DNA from: Vibrio sp. UBA2441
GTDB taxonomy: Bacteria; Pseudomonadota; Gammaproteobacteria; Enterobacterales; Vibrionaceae
DNA length: 64,000 bases
Assembly (NCBI GenBank): GCA_002342685.1
Contig: DDQN01000089.1
Span: 1 to 64,000, forward strand
Reading direction: 5' to 3'
The notes beneath the pieces were generated by a model. The model had not been told where the DNA came from and did not search any database. It saw only the letters and a program-made list of their open reading frames with translations. Shown piece after piece: positions 51,535 through 59,549 of the stretch. The stretch's first letter is position 1. Each line of letters opens with the position of its first letter. The position numbers were made by a program, and so were the translations under genes.

Positions 51535-52212
51535 ATGAAAAAAAATAAAGTTGTAACAACGGAAGACATCCTATTAAAACTGTGTCAATCAGTTTCTGGC
51601 GTATTAACAGCGGCGACCAATTCTCAAATTAACTACTCCGCCATGGTACAGAAAATCAATAAGACCTGTCTTAAACCGGACTTCGGTTGCTTCGTCCTTT
51701 TTGATGGCGGATTTTCAGGGTTAGTTGTAATAAATTTCACTTCTCAGGCAGCTCTTGAAGTTTATACCAACTATATGCGCAATATGGGCATGCCAGAAGA
51801 AGAGTTAGCAATACTTCACACGTCGGATGAGGTCGGTGATGTACTTGGCGAACTAATGAACCAATTGGTTGGGGATTTTACCAGTAAAATTCGTAAAGAA
51901 TTAAAAACCAATATTACTCAGAACCAACCTAAGATGCTTGCAATAAACAAACAGGTTTTGATTTCTGTTGACACTAACTTAGATCGCCCTCAGGCTCGTC
52001 GGGTTACGTTTACGACAGAAAATAACAATATTTTCTATCTGGAATTAGCGATGGATAAAACCGAATTTATTCAGCTAGAGGAATTTGAAATAGAAGCGGA
52101 TGAAACACCTGATTCAATCTTAGAGGCGGAACAAAATAAAAAACAATCTAAAACCGCTGACTCCAATCCTGAAGACTTAGCCAATGATTTATTGGATGAG
52201 TTAGGTATCTAA
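51535..52212 (+). CDS. DUF3334-type protein with CheC/CheX-like motif
   Basis: 225 residues if started at ATG 51535; ATG 51493 gives 14 more. It matches the DUF3334 family as I recall it from Vibrio. The central part (about residues 50-150) has the pattern of CheC/CheX/FliY phosphatases, including an ExxN motif in LGELMNQLVG (Glu106, Asn109). The last 60 residues are acidic and low-complexity. Role in chemotaxis is inference. Confidence 0.75.
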   Translation: MKKNKVVTTEDILLKLCQSVSGVLTAATNSQINYSAMVQKINKTCLKPDFGCFVLFDGGFSGLVVINFTSQAALEVYTNYMRNMGMPEEELAILHTSDEVGDVLGELMNQLVGDFTSKIRKELKTNITQNQPKMLAINKQVLISVDTNLDRPQARRVTFTTENNNIFYLELAMDKTEFIQLEEFEIEADETPDSILEAEQNKKQSKTADSNPEDLANDLLDELGI

Positions 52213-52240
52213 CCTAGCAACCTTTTCCATCACTATACTG

Positions 52241-52265
52241 AAAACCGCCATAATGGCGGTTTTTT
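52241..52265 (+). terminator. Intrinsic terminator after DUF3334-type gene
   Basis: Stem ACCGCCA (52244-52250) / TGGCGGT (52254-52260) followed by TTTTT. Confidence 0.9.
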
Positions 52266-52361
52266 ATTAATAAACCTTGCTATCCTTAACTTTAACTCCT
52301 GATAAAAAATAGGTAAAATGGTCGACTTTTCTTATCAAAGTGGTTGGATTTAGTTATTTCA

Positions 52362-53045
52362 GTGGATAAAAAGAAAGCCCTCAAAAAAATCGCTAAATGC
52401 CTTGAGCTTGGCAACTCTGCTAATGTTAATGAAGCAGCTCAAGCGATAAAAATGGCGCATCGATTAATGCTCAAATATGGTCTTGATAAAGATGATATTG
52501 AGTTTATTAAAATGGGTAAAACTCAATCTACTCACCTATTGCCTGCTAGCATTAATTCTACGTTGCTTCGCGTTATTCGTGGTATCAATACAAAGTTTGG
52601 TGTTGAAGCTGTTTTGTTAAACCACAAAGGGTTAAAACGTGTTGAGTTTATTGGCGAAGCTGACCGCGCCATTTTTGCCGCATTTGCCTTTGATATTATT
52701 TACCGCGAAATGAATGAACATACCGGTCAATTCCGCAACAGTTTTGCTGGTTCAGGAACCAGTACAGCAGAGGTGACACGAAGAGTAAATTCGTTTGTCT
52801 CAGGCTGGGTTGAAGGTGCATTAGAAAAACTTCCCGTGATCACACCGGATGATGATTCAAACAGCACGATAAATAACTATATCGACCGTGAATTTAAAAA
52901 CATAGATCGTGAGACTTTTAAACAACAGCTTAAAGAAGCGATGAAAAACCTAACTGCCGATTATGAAGTTGGTTTAAAAAAAGGCCGTAAATTATCAGTC
53001 AACAGACCGGTCGATGGTGCACAAGCGAAGAAAATGTTGAAGTAA
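52362..53045 (+). CDS. DUF2786-type protein
   Basis: 227 residues if started at GTG 52362 (VDKKKALKKIAKCLELGNSA); the open frame includes a TTG at 52344. The N-terminal ~45 residues (KIAKCLELGNSANVNEAAQA, AHRLMLKYGLD) fit the DUF2786 domain, found in phage and bacterial proteins that may bind nucleic acid. The rest is helical with no motif I recognise. Followed 31 bases later by the J-protein gene. Confidence 0.75.
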   Translation: MDKKKALKKIAKCLELGNSANVNEAAQAIKMAHRLMLKYGLDKDDIEFIKMGKTQSTHLLPASINSTLLRVIRGINTKFGVEAVLLNHKGLKRVEFIGEADRAIFAAFAFDIIYREMNEHTGQFRNSFAGSGTSTAEVTRRVNSFVSGWVEGALEKLPVITPDDDSNSTINNYIDREFKNIDRETFKQQLKEAMKNLTADYEVGLKKGRKLSVNRPVDGAQAKKMLK

Positions 53046-53076
53046 ACGGGCATTATAATGATCTAAGGAGAGCAGG

Positions 53077-53976
53077 TTGAATATAGGGTGTTACAAAAAA
53101 TGCGCGCGTTTCCTGCTACTGCTATCCTTGTTCATTTCACCCTTGTTGCTTGCTCAGTCGAATGACGAGTTAATTGAGAAAGCAAAAGGAAACGATGTTG
53201 CAGCCCAGCTGAAACTAGCCAACATTTATGAAGCTGAAAACAAAGTTAAACAAGCCCACTTTTGGTACATTACCGCAGCTATTAAGGGTGAACCTAGTGC
53301 ATTAGCCGCACTTGGTCGTTTATTCGAATCTCAAAAAGACCATTCGATTAATCCACTCAATTTCGCTGAAAACTGGTATTTATTAAGCCTTGAAAATAAC
53401 AATCCTGACGCAGAAGAGGCTTACTCTAGAGTATTAGAAGCGCTATTTAATCAACGCAGAGCCAAACAAGTCTCTTCCATTACTGTGTTAGATGAAGCCA
53501 TTGATCTTGACATCATCGATGGCAAAAGCCCCGTACCAAGCTCTCCAACTTCGGATAAAAAGATTGGCATCGATGTTATTGTGATATCCCTTGTCATATT
53601 AGTCATGATCATCTTCGTCAGTGTCAGACGTGTATTACGACAAAGAAAACGTAGCGCAAATAATAAAATTGAACTTACCGTCTCTGAACAAGCACAAAAA
53701 ATCAAATCACTAAACAGACATCTTAGTAAAGCTCACGACCAGATTAAACGCCAGCAACAAATAAACCAAATCAATGCGACTGAACAAAACCTAACTATTG
53801 CATGTGCCATACTTGGGTATAAACCCTCTCAAATTCCTTCAGAGAAAGATCTAAAACTTCGCTACAAAAAATTAAGCCGGATATACCACCCGGATACCAG
53901 TGGCAGCGACGAAGAAATGAAGCGTCTAAATGCATCAATCAAAATAGTGATAACACACTTGCAAAAAAACAAATAA
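53077..53976 (+). CDS. Membrane J-domain protein with Sel1-like repeats
   Basis: 299 residues, start TTG 53077 with a strong AAGGAG 6-7 bases upstream. Order: signal-peptide-like segment (CARFLLLLSLFISPLLLAQ), Sel1/TPR repeats at about 30-130 (AAQLKLANIYEAENKVKQAH), one membrane segment near 165-187 (IDVIVISLVILVMIIFVSV), a coiled coil, and a C-terminal J domain with HPD near 270 (LSRIYHPDTSGSDEEMKRLN). The J domain should stimulate DnaK in the cytoplasm, while the Sel1 part faces the periplasm. No homologous named protein comes to mind. Confidence 0.85.
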   Translation: MNIGCYKKCARFLLLLSLFISPLLLAQSNDELIEKAKGNDVAAQLKLANIYEAENKVKQAHFWYITAAIKGEPSALAALGRLFESQKDHSINPLNFAENWYLLSLENNNPDAEEAYSRVLEALFNQRRAKQVSSITVLDEAIDLDIIDGKSPVPSSPTSDKKIGIDVIVISLVILVMIIFVSVRRVLRQRKRSANNKIELTVSEQAQKIKSLNRHLSKAHDQIKRQQQINQINATEQNLTIACAILGYKPSQIPSEKDLKLRYKKLSRIYHPDTSGSDEEMKRLNASIKIVITHLQKNK

Positions 53977-54067
53977 ATTATTACATAACATTTCATTAAC
54001 ATCTACTGGCGATTAGTGTATAATCCTCGCCGAATTACTCCTGTAATTTTGTTGAATAAGGAAAGTT

Positions 54068-54256
54068 ATGTACGACAATAAAGGCTTATGTGATTGGTGT
54101 AACAAACTAAGCTTACTAATCCGTCACGATTACGTTGATGGAAAGTGCCACTATTCATGTGCAAGTTGCCATGATTTGGCCACATTAGATGTCCGACTAT
54201 TCAACAAGGATGAACTCGCACTCAGAGGAAGACACGGCGAAATCAGACAAAGTTAA
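54068..54256 (+). CDS. Small zinc-ribbon-like protein
   Basis: 62 residues, ATG 54068 after AAGGAAAG. Two Cys pairs, CDWC near the N-terminus and CASC in the middle, with an HDYVDGKCHYSC region, consistent with a zinc-binding fold. Function unknown. Confidence 0.75.
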   Translation: MYDNKGLCDWCNKLSLLIRHDYVDGKCHYSCASCHDLATLDVRLFNKDELALRGRHGEIRQS

Positions 54257-54462
54257 GCTTAATGCTCAAACTAACTATCTGGTTATATATTAGTTAGTTT
54301 GACTACATTCAAATAGAGTCGCCATTATGCGGCTCTTTTTTATTCCCCCTCCCCTTTATAGAACCAACTTAATAGGTATCTCAACATCTACTTATCGAGA
54401 TTCTCATACCTATTTTAACCTTTCAACTCTCACGTTTGCTTATAAATCACTCAAAAAAATGC

Positions 54463-54503
54463 TTGCATATTATCCAAACCCAGAGTACTGTTGTTTTATA
54501 CAG
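54463..54503 (+). promoter_or_regulatory. sulA promoter with LexA box
   Basis: TTGCAT (-35, 54463-54468), 17-base spacer, TACTGT (-10, 54486-54491). The perfect LexA box CTGT-N8-ACAG spans 54488-54503 (within TACTGTTGTTTTATACAGTA), overlapping the -10. Expected SOS induction after DNA damage. Confidence 0.92.
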
Positions 54504-54524
54504 TATGTACGTAAGGACAGTATT

Positions 54525-54941
54525 ATGCTTCGAGTTAACAGACTAAACAGCACTTATTCAAATATTGGTTTGATCACAGGTTCTCGTGATTATAGCGGCA
54601 ATTCGGATAGCACTACTTTTGCCCGATTAGCTACATTATCTCATCGAAAACAGTGGATTCTGTTTACATCTCACTGTCCTCGCCCTGCACAATCTGAGTT
54701 CAGCCGTTACGATATAAACTGTAATAATATTATTCATTTGAAACCCTCTTCTTTACTAACAGAAGAACAGATTGTGCTTAAAGCAGTGCAAGCAGGCACC
54801 GCTAGCGCAGTGGTTGCCAGTGCTTCGCTTCCTCATTATGCCAGAGCAAAAATTCAATCCATCGCCAACGAAAATAATTGTGAAGTTTTTTTTCTTGCTC
54901 AACCTTACTCTCAGCATCCTCCTTATCATAAATGGCACTAA
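54525..54941 (+). CDS. sulA: SulA-like SOS cell division inhibitor
   Basis: 138 residues from ATG 54525 (AAGGACAG upstream); the frame is open from 54327, but that part precedes the promoter and LexA box. The region QWILFTSHCPRPAQSEFSRY followed by IIHLKPSSLLTEEQIVLKAV and NNCEVFFL fits the SulA/RecA-like fold that blocks FtsZ assembly. The LexA box strongly supports this. Sequence is divergent from E. coli SulA, so identity is inferred from context plus pattern. Confidence 0.82.
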   Translation: MLRVNRLNSTYSNIGLITGSRDYSGNSDSTTFARLATLSHRKQWILFTSHCPRPAQSEFSRYDINCNNIIHLKPSSLLTEEQIVLKAVQAGTASAVVASASLPHYARAKIQSIANENNCEVFFLAQPYSQHPPYHKWH

Positions 54942-55019
54942 CTAGTTCCTATTTCTTTTCTGCCACTAATCGCCCAGCATTGGTGGTTATTTTTCATTCA
55001 ACACTTCTCCTTCCCCTCA

Positions 55020-55069
55020 AAGCAAACGATTGCTTTTTAACTGGCAGCTTTACAAAGTTCTGGTATCAT
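55020..55069 (+). promoter_or_regulatory. PurR operator and promoter of purC
   Basis: AAGCAAACGATTGCTT (55020-55035) matches the PurR consensus at 13 of 16 bases. CTGGCA (-35, 55041-55046) and TATCAT (-10, 55064-55069) follow with a 17-base spacer, placing the operator just upstream of the -35. Confidence 0.8.
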
Positions 55070-55145
55070 TCGCATTAATTGCAACACTACTATACAGATA
55101 CCGCTTCTTATCTATTGGTATATACGACAAATTGAGGAATGCCGA

Positions 55146-56252
55146 ATGAGTCTCGCAGATCAAGTTCTTGCTGTTAATGATGATCTTCCAATACGTACTA
55201 ATAAACCCGTTCATAGTGGAAAAGTTCGCTCTGTGTACTGGTTGACCGATGAAGACAGCCAGCGCCTAATTCAGGAAAAAGGATATAACGTAGCGCCAGA
55301 TGCGCCACTCGCTATTATGGTTATTAGCGATCGTATTTCTGCTTTTGATTGCATCTGGCATGGAGAGAACGGACTGAAAGGGGTTCCTGGTAAAGGAGCT
55401 GCACTGAATGCTATTTCTAATCACTGGTTTCGCCTTTTTAATGAAAATGGATTAGCTGACAGTCATATACTTGATATTCCGCATCCTTTTGTCTGGATAG
55501 TCCAAAAAGCGAAACCTGTAATGATTGAAGCGATCTGTCGTAAGTACATTACTGGTTCAATGTGGCGTGCTTATGAAAAAGGCGAACGACAATTTTGTGG
55601 AATCCAGTTACCGGAAGGGTTAGAAAAAGACGGTGTGCTTCCAGAGCTCCTTATTACTCCATCAACAAAAGGGATATTAAAGGGAATTCCTAGTGTTCCA
55701 GAAGCCGATGACGTCAACATTTCCAAACAAAATATTTTGGACAATTTCGCTTCTTTTAACTTCAGAAGTAGTGATGATATCCAACGATACGAAGAACTTC
55801 TCAAATCAGGATTTAATGTTATTGATCAAGCGCTGAGTAACATTGATCAGATTTTTGTCGATACCAAGTTTGAATTCGGTTATGTCACAGATGCTAACGG
55901 TCAGGAGCGATTAATCTACATGGATGAAGTTGGTACCCCTGACTCTTCTCGAATCTGGGATAAGGCTCAATACTCTAATGGGACTATTGTAGAGAACTCA
56001 AAAGAAGATTTCCGTCAATTCTTGCTTAATTACTTCCCTGACCCTGACATTTTGTTGAATAAAGAGAGAATGACTGAGCGGCTTAAACTCGCTCAAGAGA
56101 ATGAGTTACCTTTGGATGCTATATTGCAAATTTCTAAAATTTATACCGATATTGCAGAAAAAATCATTGGTGAGAAAATCCATCTAAGCGATAACCCTAA
56201 GCAAGAAATCATTGATATTTTAAGAACAGATTACGATTTAATAGACGGTTAA
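55146..56252 (+). CDS. purC: SAICAR synthetase (long Vibrio-type PurC)
   Basis: 368 residues. ATP-binding fold with SGKVRSVYWL, ISDRISAFDCIWHGE (the conserved DRxSAFD), NAISNHWFRLF, RKYITGSMWRAYEKG and IDQIFVDTKFEFGYV. It is longer than the ~237-residue E. coli enzyme, a variant known in Vibrio. It joins aspartate to CAIR in purine synthesis. PurR box upstream. Confidence 0.93.
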   Translation: MSLADQVLAVNDDLPIRTNKPVHSGKVRSVYWLTDEDSQRLIQEKGYNVAPDAPLAIMVISDRISAFDCIWHGENGLKGVPGKGAALNAISNHWFRLFNENGLADSHILDIPHPFVWIVQKAKPVMIEAICRKYITGSMWRAYEKGERQFCGIQLPEGLEKDGVLPELLITPSTKGILKGIPSVPEADDVNISKQNILDNFASFNFRSSDDIQRYEELLKSGFNVIDQALSNIDQIFVDTKFEFGYVTDANGQERLIYMDEVGTPDSSRIWDKAQYSNGTIVENSKEDFRQFLLNYFPDPDILLNKERMTERLKLAQENELPLDAILQISKIYTDIAEKIIGEKIHLSDNPKQEIIDILRTDYDLIDG

Positions 56253-56275
56253 AAAGTTGTCTATAGTCACTTAAT

Positions 56276-56302
56276 GCCCGTGCTCTGGTTCACGGGCTAT
56301 CT
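56276..56302 (+). terminator. Probable terminator after purC
   Basis: Stem GCCCGTG (56276-56282) / CACGGGC (56291-56297) with a weak T-rich tail (TATCTTTAT). It lies between convergent purC and the solute-binding gene. Confidence 0.6.
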
Positions 56303-56325
56303 TTATATTCTGATAACAATAATCT

Positions 56326-57042
56326 CTATAAATCTACGTGCAATAATTCCTGAATCTCACTACTTATGTACATTTCATTCAGTGCTTGTTCCATTTTTTT
56401 CAACTGAGCACTTGGCATCTCCGGATGACAAGCCATATAATTTATACTTGTGAAGAACACCAACTCAGGCTCTCCAAGCTCAATCTGATACTTCTGTGCA
56501 AGCTTATTGGCCGAATTAACATCCGAAACCCAAAGATCGGTCCTATTATATTTAAGCATCAATAGCCCCTGTTTCATTGAGCCGGTTTGTCGAATATTAA
56601 ACCCCTTTCCTTTAAGGTAACCTCCAATGCTTGCCCCCAAATAGGTCGTCATATTGTAGTCCTTTGCATCCGCTAACGTTAACAATGGAATCGATTCATC
56701 AGGAGCGCTATAAAAGGCGTATTGATTGATGGCTATTGGACCAACCCAACTGAACAATGCTTCTCTTTTTTGAGTTCTGTCTATAGGGAATATACAGGTG
56801 TTTTCTCTATTTGAAGTGGTAAATAAACCTCTTTCTGCAGGCTTAACTGTTAGAGTATGGGATATTTGAGTCTTAATTAGCAGTCGTTTTACAACATTCC
56901 AAGACGTTCCTTTAACCTGCCCATCATCATCAATTTCAACCAAAGGCGGATAATCAAAAGTAACTAGGTCAATCTTATTGTTAGCATACAAGGGAGAGCA
57001 GCATATACAGAGTATGCTAGTTATAATTAATCGTTTCGCCAT
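56326..57042 (-). CDS. Periplasmic solute-binding protein (amino-acid type)
   Basis: 238 residues. Signal peptide (MAKRLIITSILCICCSPLYA), then KIDLVTFDYPPLVEIDDDGQ, typical of family 3 periplasmic binding proteins. Ligand-binding Arg/Asp signature is only partly recognisable (DLWVSDVNSANKLAQ). It overlaps the start of the next upstream gene by 16 bases, so the pair is co-translated. No permease or ATPase nearby; it may feed a sensor rather than a transporter. Confidence 0.82.
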   Translation of the reverse strand: MAKRLIITSILCICCSPLYANNKIDLVTFDYPPLVEIDDDGQVKGTSWNVVKRLLIKTQISHTLTVKPAERGLFTTSNRENTCIFPIDRTQKREALFSWVGPIAINQYAFYSAPDESIPLLTLADAKDYNMTTYLGASIGGYLKGKGFNIRQTGSMKQGLLMLKYNRTDLWVSDVNSANKLAQKYQIELGEPELVFFTSINYMACHPEMPSAQLKKMEQALNEMYISSEIQELLHVDL

Positions 57043-58736
57043 AGCAAATATGACTCCTCTAAAGAGAGCGTCTTTGGTGCATCAAAAACCGTAATCATAG
57101 GCCACGGAGCGCCTTCTGCTTCTAGCCAGACTTCAGGGTCGCCCGGTTTTTCTAACTTAGGTTCACAACGTATATTCGCTCTGTTACCAATGGTGATTAA
57201 TCGCTGATCCATCTCCTTTGCAAGATTCTTCATACTCTGCTCAATACTCACTTTTTGTTTAACTGCCGGGCCTATATGCTTCCACCACACACTTGAAAGT
57301 TCTGCATAGTTTGGCACACTAAAACCCGTTGGGGTCCAGTACCTTCTTGCATTACTCGTATAAAACTCTATTAACCCACCCCATTCACTTGCTCTACTTT
57401 GAAGATAATCGGAAACCAAATCAGATTGACGTATTGGCGTCAACCCTGCCAAAAACTTTTGCATTGTCACTGTTTTCGAAACCGTAAATTGAGCATAAAG
57501 CCAAGCTGCCATACTCCGTTTATCAGGGGTTAATGACAAGAAAGTCCAGCCGCCTATATCCTGATATCCCGATTTCATACCATCTCGCCAATAGGCGCCC
57601 CGAGGAGAAGGGGCAACTCTCCATAATGGTTTACCATTTTTATCAACCACCTTAGAATCTGGTAGTGCTAAATCAGGCAGAAACGCGGTATACCAAAAGA
57701 CCTGCTGGGCTATGTTTCCCTTAGCCAGATATCCACTAGAGGAGACGAAGTTCTGTTCTTTTGCTTCAGGAGGAGCAAATCGATGCAACCAATTTACGTA
57801 CTTTTCTACCGCATAAATCGCTGCAGGACTATCTAGTGCCCCTCCACGACTAACGCTGGAACCCACCGGATGACACCCATTCAACCGAATACCCCAATCA
57901 CCTACCGATGAATTATTTTCATTGGCTCCGGCTAAGCTCAACCACGAATCTGAAATTCTCCACCCTAAAGAAGGATCGAAATGACCATAGTCCATATGGC
58001 CCCACACTCGTTTCTCATCGACATATTTTATTTTTTCGGTAAAAAATTCAGCAATATCTTCGTAAGCCTGCCAATTTTGTGGAACTCCTAAACTATAGCC
58101 ATAAATTTGTTTGAATTTTTTCTGAAATTCGGGCTTGGAAAACCAGTCATGTCTGTACCAATAAAGATTTGCAAACTGTTGCGTCGGCAGCTGATAAAGT
58201 ACATTATCTGGTCCGGTGACAAACTCAAGGCCAATAAAATCCTGAAGGTCCAATGTAGGCAGTGTTAATTTCTTCCAACTTTTTTTCATCATGTCAGAAA
58301 TAGCAAGGGTATTCTGAGTACGATAATGAGTTCCAAGAAAATCCGCATCATTCACATACGCATCATATAAATTAATACCTGTTTGCGTTTGTACCTGAAG
58401 CTTTTTTACTAAATCATCCTCTTCTGTCAGTTCGTGTATGACATGGATTCCAGTCAATAAGGTAAAAGCTTTGGCCAGTACATCGGATTCATATCGGTGA
58501 GTAGCAATATTTTCAGAAACAACGCGGATAGTCATGCCATGAAAGGGTTTAGCAGCCTGTATGAACCACTCTAACTCTTTTTTCTGTTGCTCATATGACA
58601 AAGAAGAGTGTTTAAACTCTTCCTTCAACCAGAATTCAATCGCTGATTCTTGCTGTATAGACAGGTCCTGATTTTGTGCAAATACTGAGGTAGTAAATGC
58701 AAGAACGACAGCAGGACAAAACAATCTGAATTTCAC
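57027..58736 (-). CDS. Extracellular solute-binding protein, family 1 (sugar-type)
   Basis: 569 residues from GTG 58736, with AAGGGA 6 bases upstream; the frame is open to a TTG at 58763 without support. Signal peptide MKFRLFCPAVVLAFTTSVFA. A family 1 (MalE-like) binding protein fold with two lobes: IRVVSENIATHRYESDVLAK, DAYVNDADFLG, QLPTQQFANLYWYRHDWF and GGWTFLSLTPDKRSMAAWLY. Long for the family. Together with the following binding protein it forms an orphan pair; no permease or ATPase genes are visible within the window. Confidence 0.85.
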   Translation of the reverse strand: MKFRLFCPAVVLAFTTSVFAQNQDLSIQQESAIEFWLKEEFKHSSLSYEQQKKELEWFIQAAKPFHGMTIRVVSENIATHRYESDVLAKAFTLLTGIHVIHELTEEDDLVKKLQVQTQTGINLYDAYVNDADFLGTHYRTQNTLAISDMMKKSWKKLTLPTLDLQDFIGLEFVTGPDNVLYQLPTQQFANLYWYRHDWFSKPEFQKKFKQIYGYSLGVPQNWQAYEDIAEFFTEKIKYVDEKRVWGHMDYGHFDPSLGWRISDSWLSLAGANENNSSVGDWGIRLNGCHPVGSSVSRGGALDSPAAIYAVEKYVNWLHRFAPPEAKEQNFVSSSGYLAKGNIAQQVFWYTAFLPDLALPDSKVVDKNGKPLWRVAPSPRGAYWRDGMKSGYQDIGGWTFLSLTPDKRSMAAWLYAQFTVSKTVTMQKFLAGLTPIRQSDLVSDYLQSRASEWGGLIEFYTSNARRYWTPTGFSVPNYAELSSVWWKHIGPAVKQKVSIEQSMKNLAKEMDQRLITIGNRANIRCEPKLEKPGDPEVWLEAEGAPWPMITVFDAPKTLSLEESYLLWRND

Positions 58737-58888
58737 TGAATCCCTTATTTTATTGGAGTACAATATATAAGCTTTGATACGTTGATTAAAACGAGAACAT
58801 ATAAGCCATCTTCCTATAATGCTAGGAGAATTTTTATAAATTGCTAGTGATGCACCTCCATCAACCCAAAAAGCAGACCTAATACAAC

Positions 58889-58914
58889 AAAAAACGCAGC
58901 CTTAGCTGCGTTTT
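58889..58914 (-). terminator. Terminator after the 125-residue gene
   Basis: Stem AAAACGCAGC (58891-58900) / GCTGCGTTTT (58905-58914). It lies 23 bases past the stop of the minus-strand gene. The T-run on that strand is the complement of the A-run. Confidence 0.85.
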
Positions 58915-58936
58915 CAAAATTGGATGGGTAATTTGA

Positions 58937-59314
58937 TCAAATATTGATAATAAATTCATCTTGAGCTGAATGAAGGATTTCTGAGTTTGTTTGCTCTGCT
59001 ATAACCTCAATTTGTATGTCATCAAGCTCATAAGGCATCATTAATTTTAATTCACCAATGCCCTCATGTTTTGCCAGATTAACTAATCGAATCAAATTTA
59101 TTTCATCACTAGTTTGAGCTGACAAATTGTTAAATGCCTGTTGCCATAACCTATCTTCAGGTTTAGATAAATCTTTAATACTATCATTCCACACAGTAGT
59201 GAATACTGGTGCTATTGAGGTGAGAATCTCTAAAAAAGTCCATTTTTTCTTACAAGATGCTCCTAAAAATGAAGTGTAATCGAATACTACAGATACGGTT
59301 TCATCTTTTTCCAT
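58937..59314 (-). CDS. Hypothetical acidic protein
   Basis: 125 residues from ATG 59314, with GGAGGA 5 bases upstream; an earlier ATG (59332) lacks this. Acidic, soluble, no signal peptide or motif. MEKDETVSVVFDYTSFLGAS ... ELDDIQIEVIAEQTNSEIL. Not recognised. AT-rich flanks and its isolated position could mean later acquisition, but nothing else supports that. Confidence 0.7.
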   Translation of the reverse strand: MEKDETVSVVFDYTSFLGASCKKKWTFLEILTSIAPVFTTVWNDSIKDLSKPEDRLWQQAFNNLSAQTSDEINLIRLVNLAKHEGIGELKLMMPYELDDIQIEVIAEQTNSEILHSAQDEFIINI

Positions 59315-59549
59315 TATGTCCTCCCCAGTCATAGTGGCAAAGTGTTACAACCTTAATCTCCACTATTAACCAACTTTTTGCATATATCAATACAATATAG
59401 AACAATAATCTTTTATACCCATTTAGCTACAACAAATAGAATATAAAAACCAGATTATTAACACGAGTCATACAAGATTCCTATATTAGCCATTAATTAT
59501 TTAATCTTTTACTAATAAAAAAAAACCATATGGTAAGAACTAAAGATGG

